This document shows positions 35,235 through 43,015 of a DNA stretch of 64,000 bases, in pieces. Made by a program: the position numbers and the translations under genes. The first letter of the stretch is position 1. Each line of letters starts with the position of its first letter. The stretch comes from Ascarosepion bandense (lineage: Eukaryota; Mollusca; Cephalopoda; Sepiida; Sepiidae): assembly GCA_037127315.1 (NCBI GenBank), contig JBBBDQ010000330.1:2646501-2710500 (forward strand), written 5' to 3'. The notes beneath the pieces are model-generated. The model searched no databases, was not told where the DNA came from, and saw nothing but the letters and a program-made list of their open reading frames with translations.

Positions 35235-37408
35235 AAACAAAAAAACAAACATTTTTCCACTTAGGCATTGACTTTCAAAAGAGATAAGTGTATCTCGCTT
35301 TGTAGGATTATTTATAAAAATATTTAATACCTTCTTTGGATGATATAAATATATAATTATTATATATAAATATCACATTAAAGTATATAGATATTGTTAC
35401 AATATTTTATATGGCAAATATTCTTCATGATATTAATTTTAGATCTATCTATCTATCTATATATTTATCACATTATATTACTCTCTCCCCACCCTCTCTC
35501 TCTTTGTTCCTGTTTAACATTTACTTTTGAGTTTAGGTTAAACTGAAGGTTAGATCTTTTCTTGAATGTATCCCTGAGTAAGAAAAGTAAAATTTCACAA
35601 GCTAAAAAAGAAAAAAAAAACAATGAAATATCTGTAACTGTCGTAATATGATACAGAAAAATGTTCAATCTATTTAATACAACCACGTACTAATTGATAC
35701 TTATCGACATATATGTATCATTCTTATCTTGAAACAAATTGCTTTCCTCAAATTATTCACCCAATGTTCGTCTTGTCTTTCAGGAGCGTACAAGACATTG
35801 ATGTCTGGAGTGCTGGCGTGTCTGAAATTCCAGTTGAAGGTGGAAGTGTTGGTCCCTTGTTTGCATGCATTGCTGGGCGACAATTCCAGGCTTTGAAAAT
35901 GGGTGACCGATTCTGGTATGAGAACACCGGACAAAATCAGTTACCTATTGGTAAGTTAGGCTAAGTTAAAATCTTCAGTAATGGCGTTGGTAAAATTAGC
36001 CTTTTCCACACATTCATTGACTGAACAGTTAGCGTTACTGTCTGTTGATATTTATAAAATCTTTCTCTTAAAACAGTTTTTTCAGGAAAAAAAGCTTCTC
36101 AGATCCACTAAATGTTATCGCACTTTCTAGTACTGATACGAACTATAAAAACTTTGTTTAAGGTAGCGAATAAAGTCAACATTTTCATTATATAATTATT
36201 TTTCTTTCTAATTACATGAACTACTAATTCTAGTTGTTGATGTTAGACGTTTTCAGGTGCTGAAGTTTCCACTATTTAGTTAAGCTCTTTGTGATTGAGT
36301 AGCGCCAGCCTATTGGGTTTGATGAAGGATCATCTGCTTTTGGACCATTAGGATTCATTCGCTTAAAGCCAACCATTGATCTGAGAAGACAGTTGTATGT
36401 AGATGATAGTTTAGACATTTCTGGACGAGTTGAATTCTATGCATGACATCCACATGAGAGTCTAAAGCTGACGAGGCTATTTAAGAACCTGACTCAAGTT
36501 CTCAGGTTAATATTTAGATTGTATAACATCTGGTGTTGTTCGACAAAAGTACCACTAGCGTAACATATTCTTTGTTCAATTTCCTTATTTTCTATACTAA
36601 ATTTTCTATAATTGACGCATACGCCGAAATAATTTGATATTTTAGCATGTATAATATGTTTATTAGTTACCCACTTGCTACTGAGTGAACCTTGCTTTCA
36701 CTTCAATGAATCTTTCTTTATACACTTTGGAAAGGGTTCGATAATATATAGTTTGGGAACAACTAATACATTTGTACGCTATTATCGACAAGAGAGGTTC
36801 TAGAAACTAACAAAAATATTCTTTTGTTTTCATTTCAGATACCCTGAATGCCATCCGAAATGTAACCATGTCCTATCTCATCTGTGAAAACACTCATATC
36901 CAGGAAATCCAAGGAAAGGCTTTTATTGCTGCTTCCGATGCGTAAGTTATCCGTTTTATTCAGTTGGAAATTGATATACGTAGGCATATCAGTCAGATCA
37001 TAGTCTCGTGTTGTTATATTACATAATTGGTATTTAATTTTAAATGATCTCCTTGCTTGTCAGTGTATTTAATTCAGTTGTGAGTAATAATCACATCTAG
37101 TGAAAACTTTAGATCAATTTTGTTGTGACCTACGGTTAAGTTATGAACTTTCTGATCTAACATTTGATTTAAAAAAACTAACTTTTTTTTTCAGTAATCC
37201 AATTGTCGATTGCTCTTCCCTGGTCGCCGCTGAACAATGTTCCTTGGCAAGATCGTTCGGTGCTTGGGGTGCCTGGAGTGACTGTGTCAATAACCAGAGA
37301 GTCAGAACTCGCCAGTGTGAAGCCCCTACAGCCGGGGAATGTTCTTGTGTTGACATATCCGCCGAGACCCAAATTGGACAATGCAATATCCCCGAAGATG
37401 CGAACTAA
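18154..37408 (+). CDS. secreted silk-like / haem peroxidase / TSP1 protein (gene 1, 14 exons)
   Basis: Exons: 18154-18158, 20676-21115, 22225-22690, 23586-23800, 26732-26920, 27208-27250, 28652-28767, 30036-30137, 31286-31384, 32743-33211, 34623-34835, 35784-35950, 36839-36941, 37195-37408. All introns are GT-AG; the 2,841 coding bases give 946 residues. Order: signal peptide (MRLTPILFLAVLPCFAIC), basic/Gly linker, Ala/Gly silk-like repeats (69-148), Ala-rich acidic region (149-290), animal peroxidase domain (~318-875), TSP1 (897-939). Visible peroxidase residues: distal His426 (FGVFFNHDL), Ca loop T501-S-Y-I-D505-A-S507, catalytic Arg562, REHNR 578-582, proximal His665 (IIYSHSG), Asn753. The two haem-linking acids are replaced (Asn425, Val565; Gln566 at the Met position). 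Likely an extracellular H2O2-dependent oxidase; cross-linking of structural protein is inferred. Related to peroxinectin/chorion peroxidases. Confidence 0.92.
18790..18897 (+). mobile_element. tRNA-derived SINE (type 3)
   Basis: 'tcgtggtgtcatagttagcaagcttgtctcgttagaac' (A box) and 'gagtttgatactcacttggtgtcacatactttcgaccttgtgccatat' match the family. Intron 1 of gene 1. Confidence 0.7.
19870..20110 (+). mobile_element. RTE-like LINE 3' fragment
   Basis: 'RNRKLKFIWHIMRQEIFENLIPT' then 'MNGDTRFRKITKTFIKSYKGQK' match the 7682 and 5893 copies. Intron 1 of gene 1. Confidence 0.8.
20532..20620. mobile_element. mariner-type terminal repeat remnant
   Basis: 'acgagggctgttggaaagttctcagcc' resembles mariner inverted-repeat ends (acgagggy-g-t--aaagttct). 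A second such end is at 22741 ('cgaagggttagcaaaaagttctcagc'). No transposase remains between them; exons 2 and 3 lie in between. Confidence 0.5.
20676..21115 (+). CDS. gene 1 exon 2: signal peptide, basic linker, Ala/Gly silk-like repeats
   Basis: Acceptor 'ttatcttttcag', donor GTAAGT. Encodes residues 2-148: hydrophobic leader, Cys27, a basic Gly/Arg stretch (GGLRAERGSWGVGGRGGSRG), then Ala/Gly repeats of the form AAAGAAG and a pure Ala run. At DNA level, 20930-21040 is built from ~18-bp units (ggtgccgcaggtgcagct), so the repeat number can vary. Confidence 0.9.
21290..21450 (+). mobile_element. tRNA-SINE (type 1), 3' part
   Basis: 'tagagcctttgttggcaaccactctaccacagaaa...gtctcgaaagagacatgatc...aattaactgact' matches the 3' half of the SINE at 45493-45830. 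Lacks the tRNA head. In intron 2. Confidence 0.75.
21535..21598. repeat. (AT)n microsatellite
   Basis: About 31 AT dinucleotides in intron 2 of gene 1. Confidence 0.95.
21800..21848. repeat. (AT)n microsatellite
   Basis: About 24 AT dinucleotides in intron 2 of gene 1. Confidence 0.95.
22225..22690 (+). CDS. gene 1 exon 3: Ala-rich acidic helical region
   Basis: Acceptor 'tttttccag', donor GTAAGT; entry after one base of the codon, exit after two. Residues 149-303. Over half Ala with regularly placed Glu/Asp (AAEADAADIAEA, AEADIEAVTNATAAA) and NAT sequons (TANATANATAALL), turning into ordinary sequence at TLANADLIIAQTGLIF. Predicted strongly helical. The minus strand is open too, only because GCN/NGC codons avoid stops. 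Confidence 0.9.
22741..22960. mobile_element. mariner-type terminal repeat remnant
   Basis: 'cgaagggttagcaaaaagttctcagcatga' resembles the mariner end at 20532; followed by ~150 bp without coding signal. Intron 3. Confidence 0.4.
23586..23800 (+). CDS. gene 1 exon 4: start of peroxidase domain
   Basis: Acceptor 'aaattcag', donor GTAAGT. Encodes residues 304-375, including the domain entry YRTADGSCNNLQFPYLG and YERYLPADYAD, which are signatures of animal haem peroxidases. Confidence 0.93.
23945..24345 (-). mobile_element. jockey/CR1-type LINE fragment (antisense)
   Basis: Minus strand 'FINLQFFRALNIAAISGYS' corresponds to the frame-shifted 'FINLPSARALNTVAISGR' of the copy near 1185. Degraded; in intron 4 of gene 1. 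Confidence 0.7.
24770..25060 (-). mobile_element. jockey/CR1-type LINE fragment (antisense)
   Basis: 'gtcattgatgtcgatgataaacaacgcagatccaaggatagagccctaagacatcctccgcat' corresponds to the antisense RT motif B/C region of the copies at 5400 and 9320. Degraded; intron 4. Confidence 0.7.
25140..25990 (-). mobile_element. mariner/Tc1-type transposon, degraded
   Basis: Minus strand 'VMMFMKMFEVITSDGVVIPFIFPQDIRLNTEAYIQSLEEVVLPWAKRAAAGRPYVYKQYSA' (25468-25656 and on) is the central transposase with the DG-V-P and GRPYV-Q-SA signatures. Same family as 48277-49010, including the outer ~60 bp ('cttgaaatac..aagag-aaattt-ttcaataaaatc'). Frameshifts inactivate it. Intron 4 of gene 1. Confidence 0.85.
26527..26567. 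repeat. (AT)n microsatellite
   Basis: AT dinucleotides in intron 4, followed by a Penelope-like end segment at 26630-26710 ('gcgtttcgtcttttaggtcttcatgggacaaag'). Confidence 0.9.
26732..26920 (+). CDS. gene 1 exon 5: distal His segment
   Basis: Acceptor 'cctcttgtttag', donor GTAAGT. Residues 376-438: LPRAIGINGNELPGARSIS, then LTTLFGVFFNHDLQDYTPFP. Distal His426 and Ca ligand Asp427 are present; the residue before His, Asp in haem-ester peroxidases, is Asn425. Confidence 0.93.
27208..27250 (+). CDS. gene 1 exon 6: 43-nt micro-exon
   Basis: Acceptor 'tcttttag', donor GTAAGT. Encodes GDLVEPIDCCASDNT, with a CC pair expected to form domain disulphides. Needed to hold the frame between exons 5 and 7. 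Confidence 0.88.
27996..28312 (-). mobile_element. tRNA-derived SINE (type 1), full-length
   Basis: Antisense copy: 3' end 'gtcagttaagtgccatac', body with 'tctcgaaagaga', 'gccattgctttctgcggtagattggttgcc', head with B box (GGAATTCGAACTC) and A box (antisense of TGGTGCAGTAGTGG). Same family as 45493-45830. Intron 6. Confidence 0.85.
28336..28440 (-). mobile_element. tRNA-derived SINE (type 2)
   Basis: Minus strand A box TGGCCCAGGGGTAGAATCG and B box GGTTTCAATCCCGGG, ending 'actgatgagctgtgata'. Abuts the type 1 SINE to its left. Confidence 0.7.
28652..28767 (+). CDS. gene 1 exon 7
   Basis: Acceptor 'tccattttcag', donor GTTAGT. Residues 453-491: DICYPIPIPANDSYFGQYGRTCMAFVRS, the conserved disulphide-bearing stretch before the Ca loop. 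Confidence 0.92.
29071..29368 (-). mobile_element. tRNA-derived SINE (type 1) with 11-bp TSD
   Basis: Same family and orientation as 27996-28312. Bounded by direct repeats 'ctaaagtatat' (29061-29071 and 29369-29379), a clear target-site duplication. Intron 7. Confidence 0.9.
29837..29903. repeat. (GT)n-(GA)n microsatellite
   Basis: GT run followed by 'acagagagagag', ~130 bp before exon 8. Confidence 0.95.
30036..30137 (+). CDS. gene 1 exon 8: calcium loop
   Basis: Acceptor 'tcttttgcag', donor GTAAGG. Residues 492-525: GPREQLNTATSYIDASQVYGSD. T501, Y503 carbonyl, D505 and S507 occupy the calcium-binding loop of animal haem peroxidases. Confidence 0.95.
30465..30785 (-). mobile_element. LINE tail fragments (antisense RTE-like, then sense jockey 3' end)
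   Basis: 30480-30560 is antisense of the RTE-like family tail ('gggaacaatgatcgcccacgtcgtgaagaga'). 30728-30780 is the sense 3' UTR end of the jockey/CR1-type family ('cccttgcgtccttgtggc..ttgcttggggtgaaatgatt'). Intron 8. Confidence 0.65.
31117..31171. repeat. (GA)n microsatellite
   Basis: About 27 GA dinucleotides in intron 8, 115 bp before exon 9. Confidence 0.95.
31286..31384 (+). CDS. gene 1 exon 9
   Basis: Acceptor 'actttcag', donor GTTAGT. Residues 526-558: LMKTTPTDDLDLMPQDSTTFCRSSEDNLCFIGG, the Cys-bearing surface segment before the catalytic Arg. Confidence 0.92.
31860..32340. repeat. older interspersed repeat hosting the TTAA MITE
   Basis: 'gagtgaccgagcagtcagtactgttatctgttga..ttataaaa..' continuing after the MITE as 'aaggtagggtgaaaagccaacat' matches 36010-36190. 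The two differ in that only this copy has the 222-bp insert. Intron 9. Confidence 0.75.
32067..32288. mobile_element. 222-bp MITE with TTAA target site (piggyBac-like)
   Basis: Flanked by TTAA (32063-32066, 32289-32292). Terminal inverted repeats of ~36 bp (ccttctagggccattcgtat... / ...atacgaatggtcctagaggg), internal tandem 'ccaaatgtttccttataggg' twice. No ORF. A copy of the same 222-bp length is at 59713-59934. piggyBac relation is inferred from TTAA and the CCC-start ends. Confidence 0.85.
32743..33211 (+). CDS. gene 1 exon 10: catalytic Arg to proximal His
   Basis: Acceptor 'acattatag', donor GTAAGG. Residues 559-714: GDGRVNVQP with Arg562 and Val565 in the haem-ester Glu position, [28 protein letters not shown], then NGFASAGIIYSHSGL with proximal His665, and SLFYNPDIFY. 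The longest peroxidase exon. Confidence 0.95.
33297..33363. repeat. (CTAT)n microsatellite
   Basis: About 16 CTAT tetranucleotides in intron 10. Confidence 0.95.
33422..33612. repeat. 30-bp minisatellite
   Basis: Six units of 'accttcctttggaggcagaagggtacaccc' with point changes. Because 30 is a multiple of three, the plus frame reads HLPLEAEGYT six times, but the array lies after the exon 10 donor and has no acceptor, so it is intronic. Confidence 0.9.
34105..34480. mobile_element. SINE-like repeat (B-box-like start)
   Basis: Begins with 'gagaccctggttcgaacctc' (B box GGTTCGAAC) and continues 'gatcctggcatgcggaaagtgcctgaaaagctttgag..aaaactgggta..aactatttgggagccat..tggttgagctagc'. A related piece is at 40085-40240. 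Family unassigned. Intron 10. Confidence 0.55.
34623..34835 (+). CDS. gene 1 exon 11
   Basis: Acceptor 'ttttttatcag', donor GTAAGA. Residues 715-785: [36 protein letters not shown], with the conserved proximal-His partner Asn753. Same length (213 nt) as its gene 2 counterpart. Confidence 0.95.
35045..35175. mobile_element. Penelope-like end hairpin
   Basis: 'gtgacgcgtctcgttctttaggacttcat' and, inverted, 'gtagtcctgaaggacgaacgcgtcac' form imperfect arms about 60 bp apart, as in terminal segments of Penelope-like elements. Abuts a (CA)n run. Intron 11. Confidence 0.5.
35172..35233. repeat. (CA)n microsatellite
   Basis: About 30 CA dinucleotides in intron 11. Confidence 0.95.
35784..35950 (+). 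CDS. gene 1 exon 12
   Basis: Acceptor 'tgtctttcag', donor GTAAGT. Residues 786-841: VQDIDVWSAGVSEIPVEGG, SVGPLFACIAGRQFQALKMG, DRFWYENTGQNQLPI, all standard C-terminal peroxidase signatures. 167 nt in both genes. Confidence 0.96.
36010..36190. repeat. interspersed repeat, MITE-free copy of 31890-32340
   Basis: 'ttactgtctgttgatatttataaaat..aaaacagttttttcaggaaaaa' to 'actttgtttaaggtagcgaataaagtcaacat'. TTAA at 36158-36161 corresponds to the MITE target in intron 9. Intron 12. Confidence 0.7.
36839..36941 (+). CDS. gene 1 exon 13
   Basis: Acceptor 'ttcatttcag', donor GTAAGT. Residues 842-875: TLNAIRNVTMSYLICENT, EIQGKAFIAASDA; end of the peroxidase fold, with the last domain Cys. 103 nt in both genes. 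Confidence 0.94.
37195..37408 (+). CDS. gene 1 exon 14: TSP1 module and stop
   Basis: Acceptor 'tttttttcag'. Residues 876-946: NPIVDCSSL closes the peroxidase part, then FGAWGAWSDCVNNQRVRTRQC, a WxxWSxC thrombospondin type-1 repeat with Cys891, 906, 917, 925, 927, 939. Stop TAA at 37406-37408. TSP1 usually binds matrix or glycosaminoglycan. Confidence 0.95.
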
Positions 37409-37464
37409 TCGATTTTAAACAACAAACTCTTTGTCCAATTTTCTCATTGACACTCTTTTGTTTA

Positions 37465-37470
37465 AATAAA
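37465..37470 (+). terminator. gene 1 polyadenylation signal
   Basis: AATAAA 57 bases after the stop codon. Confidence 0.8.
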
Positions 37471-38320
37471 ATGAAATTTTTAAAATAAATCCATATTTTT
37501 GTTTTGACTATTATAATATTTGATACCTTAATAATTTTAGGTACTTTGCCTTGAAGCTCATTAGTTACAAAAGTGAGTTTGATATACATTTGAGTACTTC
37601 AATATTGTTGCTTTGCGTCAAATTTAGTAAATATCTACAAAGTTCTTTTAGATTCTGAGTGCTTAGAATTCTTCCAAAGTATTCTATGATAATCATATGC
37701 GATAGTAAAAAGTTAACTACTTTAGTTTTGACAAAAAGTCACAGAAGCCGACTAGAAAAGATACAAAATTATAAAAAAAGTATTTTATGCAAATCACCTA
37801 AAAAGAAAACGTCTGTTCAACGTGTAAAACAGCATCGAAAATCCTTGCTTTTAGCAGGACTCGAATACCAAACACTAGAATCAGAAATACTAGATTGAGT
37901 CATAAATCATTTTCTCTTTTCCTTAATTTTATTCTTCCAAAAATAAAAAAAATTAATTACATTCTTTTTAAATTTTATATTTACCCTTATATTAAGTGAC
38001 TTGTTGCTACTTGTCAGGCATCACGTCGATAACTTTTGACTAGAATCCTGCAGGTTTTGATGTAAAAACCTTTCAACAAGCACTTGAATCTGGTTTTCAT
38101 TAGATATTGTATATGGTGTTTCACTGCATTTTAATAAAAATGAATAATAGCCTTACAAACCCACTACATGCATAACATTACTATTTTAGATGAAGTTCAG
38201 CTTATGGAGTTTGTGGTAAAGTTCCAATCCACTGTTTTTGCGTTAAACATTGTCGTATGTAACACATTTTTAACGCTTGTTTTATTCAAGCAATGATTAA
38301 TTAAGAATATACTTTCATTA
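37471..38320. other. intergenic, no gene recognised
   Basis: AT-rich. A stretch at 37700-37900 is open (SHRSRLEKIQNYKKSILCKSPKKK) but matches no family known to me and lacks flanking signals. Confidence 0.5.
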
Positions 38321-38324
38321 TTCT

Positions 38325-39995
38325 GTTTGGTGGGGCAAAACAATTTGTTTCTCCTTCCTTTTCCTTTGCTTTTCTTCTTTCGCTGTGTTCTTCTGTCCGT
38401 CCGACTGTCCGTCCGCCCGAGAAGTTGCTTGGTACCTAATCAAGCCTCCCGCCAACTAATTTCTACCAACAATTACTACTTTTTGTTTTTTGTTTTTTTT
38501 TTAGATATAATTCTGGGTAAGGTCGGTAGCGTCTATTACAACATAATTATTTTACACGTCTCCCTGATTTGGATCATTTCCCCATTAATAATGAACCCAA
38601 CAATACGTTAGATTTCCTCTTTGTGATCTTCGCATTGGTTCAGTTTGGGAATCGCAGTTCAGAATATTTATCATCTTTTGACGAGCTTATAACTGGTCTG
38701 AAATACAGGACAAATCGAGGTACACGACTCATCTATAAATTATTTGATGACACTATCCCGGTTATCATCTCTTCCCCACTGCATTGTGCATCGGGTGCCA
38801 AGCGGCTTTATCTATAATTCTTCCCCAATCCTGACTGATGTAGTTGCCTCATGTCAGATACTGGCATGATTTTCGGTTGACTACACATGTAGATAAATAT
38901 AACCTTTTGTGGCACTGTCTCCTCTACTAGTTCGGACTTAGGTTATTGTGCTAATACACTGCTTCGGTTGCCAATATTTCTTCCCTTTTATCATTAACCA
39001 TTCGGTGGTTTCTTTCTAGAATCCCATTTCCACCGGGCCTGTAGGCTTACATGAAATAGCAGCCTGCGGTCTACCTATCACACATAGCTCAAAGAGTTTC
39101 CGAATGAAATGTCGCAATATTCTGCATCAAGATTTCTTCCACCGGTCTTCGGTTTCAATGATGATTCCGGTTTCCTATCTGATCTATTTCCAAATCGCAT
39201 TCGTCCAGGACCACAGTCAAACATCACGAAGTACAACTTTTCTCTGTTGTGCGTCACATTTATAGCCGGTCTTGTTCATTCGGTTGTCACCTGGATCTCC
39301 CCTGCCTCATGTGTGTTCGGTAAATTGTCGATCGATTGAGACTGAGTATACAGCTTGATTTTCCTCTGCACAGCTTCTTTTATTTTTTTACATCCATGTC
39401 AATGTTACGAACCATATACAATGTTCTCTCGACTCCCTTGTAATGCAGGCAGTGCAATGTATTCAAGTCTTTGTACCCTAAGCAGTATACCAAAGTTGTA
39501 CTCTCTTTGCCCTTCATTCAGTTTTTCTTTATTCACATAGTGTCGACACCTGCAATGAAACGGTCATCTACGATAGCCTTTGTATTTAGTCACCAAACTC
39601 GTATTTCCAATGCTACGGTGAAAGTTCCCACCCATTCCATCTATCCAGTAGATTGGATAGTAGTAGTGTAGAAGTACAGTCAGTATCAACAAGGGATTTT
39701 ACTCTGCGCCTCTCTGCCAATATTACTATTATTGGCTGCGATGCGTGACACGCCACTGTTGGAATGAAGGGGTAGTCATTGGCGCAATAGCTCCGTTTAG
39801 TCCGTTTCACTGTGGATAATATTTAAATAATATGCCCTGTTTCACCAAAACTAAAACAGGTTGGTTTAGATCTTGGTGGTTCTTTACAGTCACAAAACGT
39901 GTGCTGACCCTTGCATCTGAAACACTGACCGCTAAATGTTCTGAATGGTTTTGACTGTTTCTCAAACTCTTTTAGATTCCCTCTGTATTGAGCTG
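38325..39995 (-). pseudogene. gypsy-like LTR retroelement gag-pol remnant (antisense)
   Basis: Minus strand, from 39995 downward: zinc-knuckle-like CFRCKGQHTFCDC (39900-39970), a protease-like SLVDTDCTSTLLLSNLLD (39640-39720; active site DTG is DTD here), integrase-like 'LYFVMFDCGPGRMRFGN' near 39180-39240, and a C-terminal 'LAGGLIRYQATSRADGQ' near 38420. Many stops and frame changes, no LTRs found. Moderate confidence because only short phrases are recognisable. Confidence 0.6.
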
Positions 39996-40084
39996 GGCTC
40001 TGTCTTGCAATAATTACTGTCTCAATCTGTTGTGTTTTTTTTTACCATCAGCACTCTAATTCGTCTGTAGAGACCATTCCAGAA

Positions 40085-40240
40085 TGCGATACTTTTGGAA
40101 AATGCTTGAAAACCATATTAAGGGTTAACACAAGCCTTGTAAGTAAAACTTGGCAGACAAAACTATTTGGAAGACAAAACTATTTGGCAGAAAAAAAAAC
40201 AAACTATTTGGCAGCCATCAGTGGTTGAACTAGCGTTAAA
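40085..40240. mobile_element. SINE-like repeat fragment
   Basis: 'aatgcttgaaaaccat..agcc-tgtaagtaaaacttgg..aactatttggcagccatcagtggttgaactagc' matches the 3' half of 34105-34480, with a local 3-fold duplication of 'aaaactatttgg(c/a)aga'. Confidence 0.6.
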
Positions 40241-41080
40241 ATGAGGTATAGCTATATTTTATATATCATACTAATATATTGGATAAAGGACGTTACAAAG
40301 AATAGTTGGAACCATAAGCTATACTGGCTAAAAAGCGGCTACATACGAATAGAAAATAAATTCAATAAATACAGAAAAATAGAATGTGATGTAAGACAAA
40401 GATGTGTCTTCTCACCGGACTTATTTAACTTATGCAGTGAGGCGATACTGAGAGAGTTAGAAATCCTACCAGAATTCATTATCAGTAGCCTCGATTTTAT
40501 CAACATATGCAGATGATACACTGTTGATAGGAAGATGCAGAAAGAAAATTGCAAGAACCCCTACGAAAGGTAGAGAAGGAACGCGAGAAGAAAGAAGTAA
40601 ACATCAATTGCAAGAAGACAGAATGCATGGTTGTCTGCAAAATTAAGAGCCCAACAAGAAAATTACAAAATGGAGATACCAAAAGGAAGCAATTAAAGCA
40701 ATTTAAATATCTGGGAAGTGTCTTATTAACAGAGGATGGAAAGTGCGAAACTGAATCCCGATAGATTTTCATTGCAATAGCAAAAGATACCTTCCAAAAG
40801 CTAAAAACAAAGTTTCGGAGGATATGGAGATATGGACACTTATACATAACATCTAAAATTGAAATTTATTGAGCACACAATAAGGAAAGAGGTTTTAGAA
40901 AACTTGGCATTTACAGGACATTTTAAAGGTAACAGGGACAGAATAAAACGGCATAACCTACATAACGAGCTTGTCTAAATGGATGGAAGAGCAGGGTTTG
41001 GGAGAGATAGCAAACAAAAAAATCAAGATATATTAAGGAAAAGAAATGGTGGAGAGCTACAACTGCCATGTTCCCAAGGT
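40241..41080 (+). mobile_element. RTE-like LINE remnant, RT to 3' end
   Basis: Plus strand: RT motif B region 'CDVRQRCVFSPDLFNLCSEAILRELE', motif C position destroyed ('FINICR*YTVDR' for YADDT), then 'INCKKTECMVVCK', 'KQFKYLGSVLLTEDGKCETESR', and tail 'KWWRATTAMFPRYTA'. Longest copy of the family here, with multiple frameshifts. Confidence 0.85.
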
Positions 41081-41235
41081 ACACGGCATGTAGAAGAGGT
41101 TATATGTTTGCATATATCTACGACCGAGACATTTTATACTTATCGGTAACAGTTTATTCGGTTTTAATAATCTTATCTCTATCTTGATGCCTATCTTAAA
41201 CTTCTGCCATTCGCATATATCACTGTTTAGGGAAA

Positions 41236-41271
<36 letters not shown>

Positions 41272-41272
41272 C
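41236..41272. repeat. (GATA)n microsatellite
   Basis: Nine GATA units. Confidence 0.95.
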
Positions 41273-41344
41273 AGACAGTGACACGAATGGACATATAAAA
41301 AATATGAGTATAAATTGAGATTGTATTGTAGAGTAGCTGACACC

Positions 41345-41560
41345 CCTGCAGCACTCTCAATGATGGAATTGCCAATGGGGATCAAGTTTAGAGATGATAG
41401 TAGAAATCATTGCCTGGGTTATATACATATCGCATAGTGAAGACTCAATCCTAATTGAAAATTCAGGCAACGATGCTCCAAAGGATTCACGTGTAGAATT
41501 AGAAGAGAATTTAAAAGCAAAACACCCTGCTAATAACACAAATTGAGTGATGAGAAGAGG
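41345..41560 (-). mobile_element. jockey/CR1-type LINE fragment (antisense), inverted partner of 42420-42660
   Basis: Minus strand reads 'FAFKFSSNSTRESFGASLPEFSIRI', corresponding to 'FARRFSTNSTLDTSGVPTPDFPTRT' in the copy at 43430. The plus-strand piece at 42420-42660 is a close inverted copy. Confidence 0.75.
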
Positions 41561-42419
41561 GATATAGCAGTGAAGAGAGGAATATAGGAAAGAAACTCAG
41601 GTTGTTGCTTTGGATATCTCAAAGTTTGGCCTATTTAAGTAAAGAATAGTAGCATTCGAGGCCTAATATTCGAGTGGGACGGATTACTTCGGCGACTATT
41701 TCGACCTAAACACCTTCTCCCTGTGTTGTAAGTTACGTCTTGTCTGTTATTATAACTATTGTAAAATGTTGTAGTATAAGCATTCTAACCAATCAGATTT
41801 TTTAGTGATTCAGACATTCAATTCATTAGATTTTAATCCTTATTTCCATAATAATTCTGATCAACATTATTCTTTATTTAATTTGTTACCTCCTTTCCTG
41901 GATGTTGTCGAGCCTTCCAAATCTGTCCTCTTGGCAATTCGGACCGTCATATAATATCTGTTGATATTTCTTTTGATTCACTATTATTTCTGTTACGAAC
42001 GTATCGATTAGAATTTATTCCATGATCTTTTTAATGACGCCTCTCGGAGTGAAGTGTTTAACCATCTTATTGAGAAATATGCCATTGGAGCCAGACTAAA
42101 TGCTTTTGTGTCTTTTCGTAAATACAATGTGAAATCACAATCTTTTCTTTGTTTGACAACTTCTTGTTCAGCCGCTATAGTCCACATGAATCACTTTTTC
42201 CGGCTGTACCAACATGGTAATTCTGATCACAATTTAAATCTTTGTTTTAATTCATAATAACTGTAAATGCGTTTTCAAAGACCCTAATTTTTTGTTCGCA
42301 GATAGAGTGAGACACAGTATACCCTTTAATAAGGTGGGTTCTCGTAACTGCTAATCTCCTCTGTAATAGTGTGTATTAAATAAAGTTAACATCTATATCT
42401 CTTCTCTCTTTACTCCTAT

Positions 42420-43015
42420 ATCCCTCCTCTCTTCACTCGATTTGTGTTTTCAGCAGGATGTTTTGATTTTAAATTCTCTTCTAATTCTACTCTTGACTCC
42501 TTTGGAGTATCGTTGCCTGAATTTTGAATTAGGTTTGAGTCTTTACTATGCGATATGTATATAACCCAGGTCATGATTTCTACTATCATCTCTAAACTTG
42601 ATCTCCACGAAGCATGCGGACTTGACGGTATCCATGCCATAGTACTAAAAAAATATGCCCCGGAAATGTTCTCTCAAACTCTACAATAAATGCCTCTACT
42701 GCTTCTTGGAGATTCTCTTCTATAGTTGCTGTTTTTAAGAAATCAGGCAAACTGTTTTATTCTTCTAATTCTTGATCTATTAATATTCTTTTTTTTTTTT
42801 TTTTTTGGCAAATTGCTACAATCTCTAGTTTAATACTGAATTGGCCAAGCATCTCACCTCTCAGGGTTTTCTTTCAGATAAGTAATATGGCCTTTGGTTC
42901 TCTAGGTTAAATACTGATCTGTAATTGTTATTGATGAAAGAACGAATCAAGCTTTACATACGAAAGAAGTTCGGGTTGTTGCTTTGGATATCTCAAATAT
43001 GCCAGCTTTTTCAGA
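42420..43015 (+). mobile_element. jockey/CR1-type LINE fragment
   Basis: Plus strand: 'CFDFKFSSNSTLDSFGVSLPEF', 'TMISTIISKLDLHEACGLDGIHAIVLKKYAPE', then 'VVALDISN' at ~42975, in the order of the 43276 copy. Frameshifted; contains a T-run at 42790. Confidence 0.75.
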
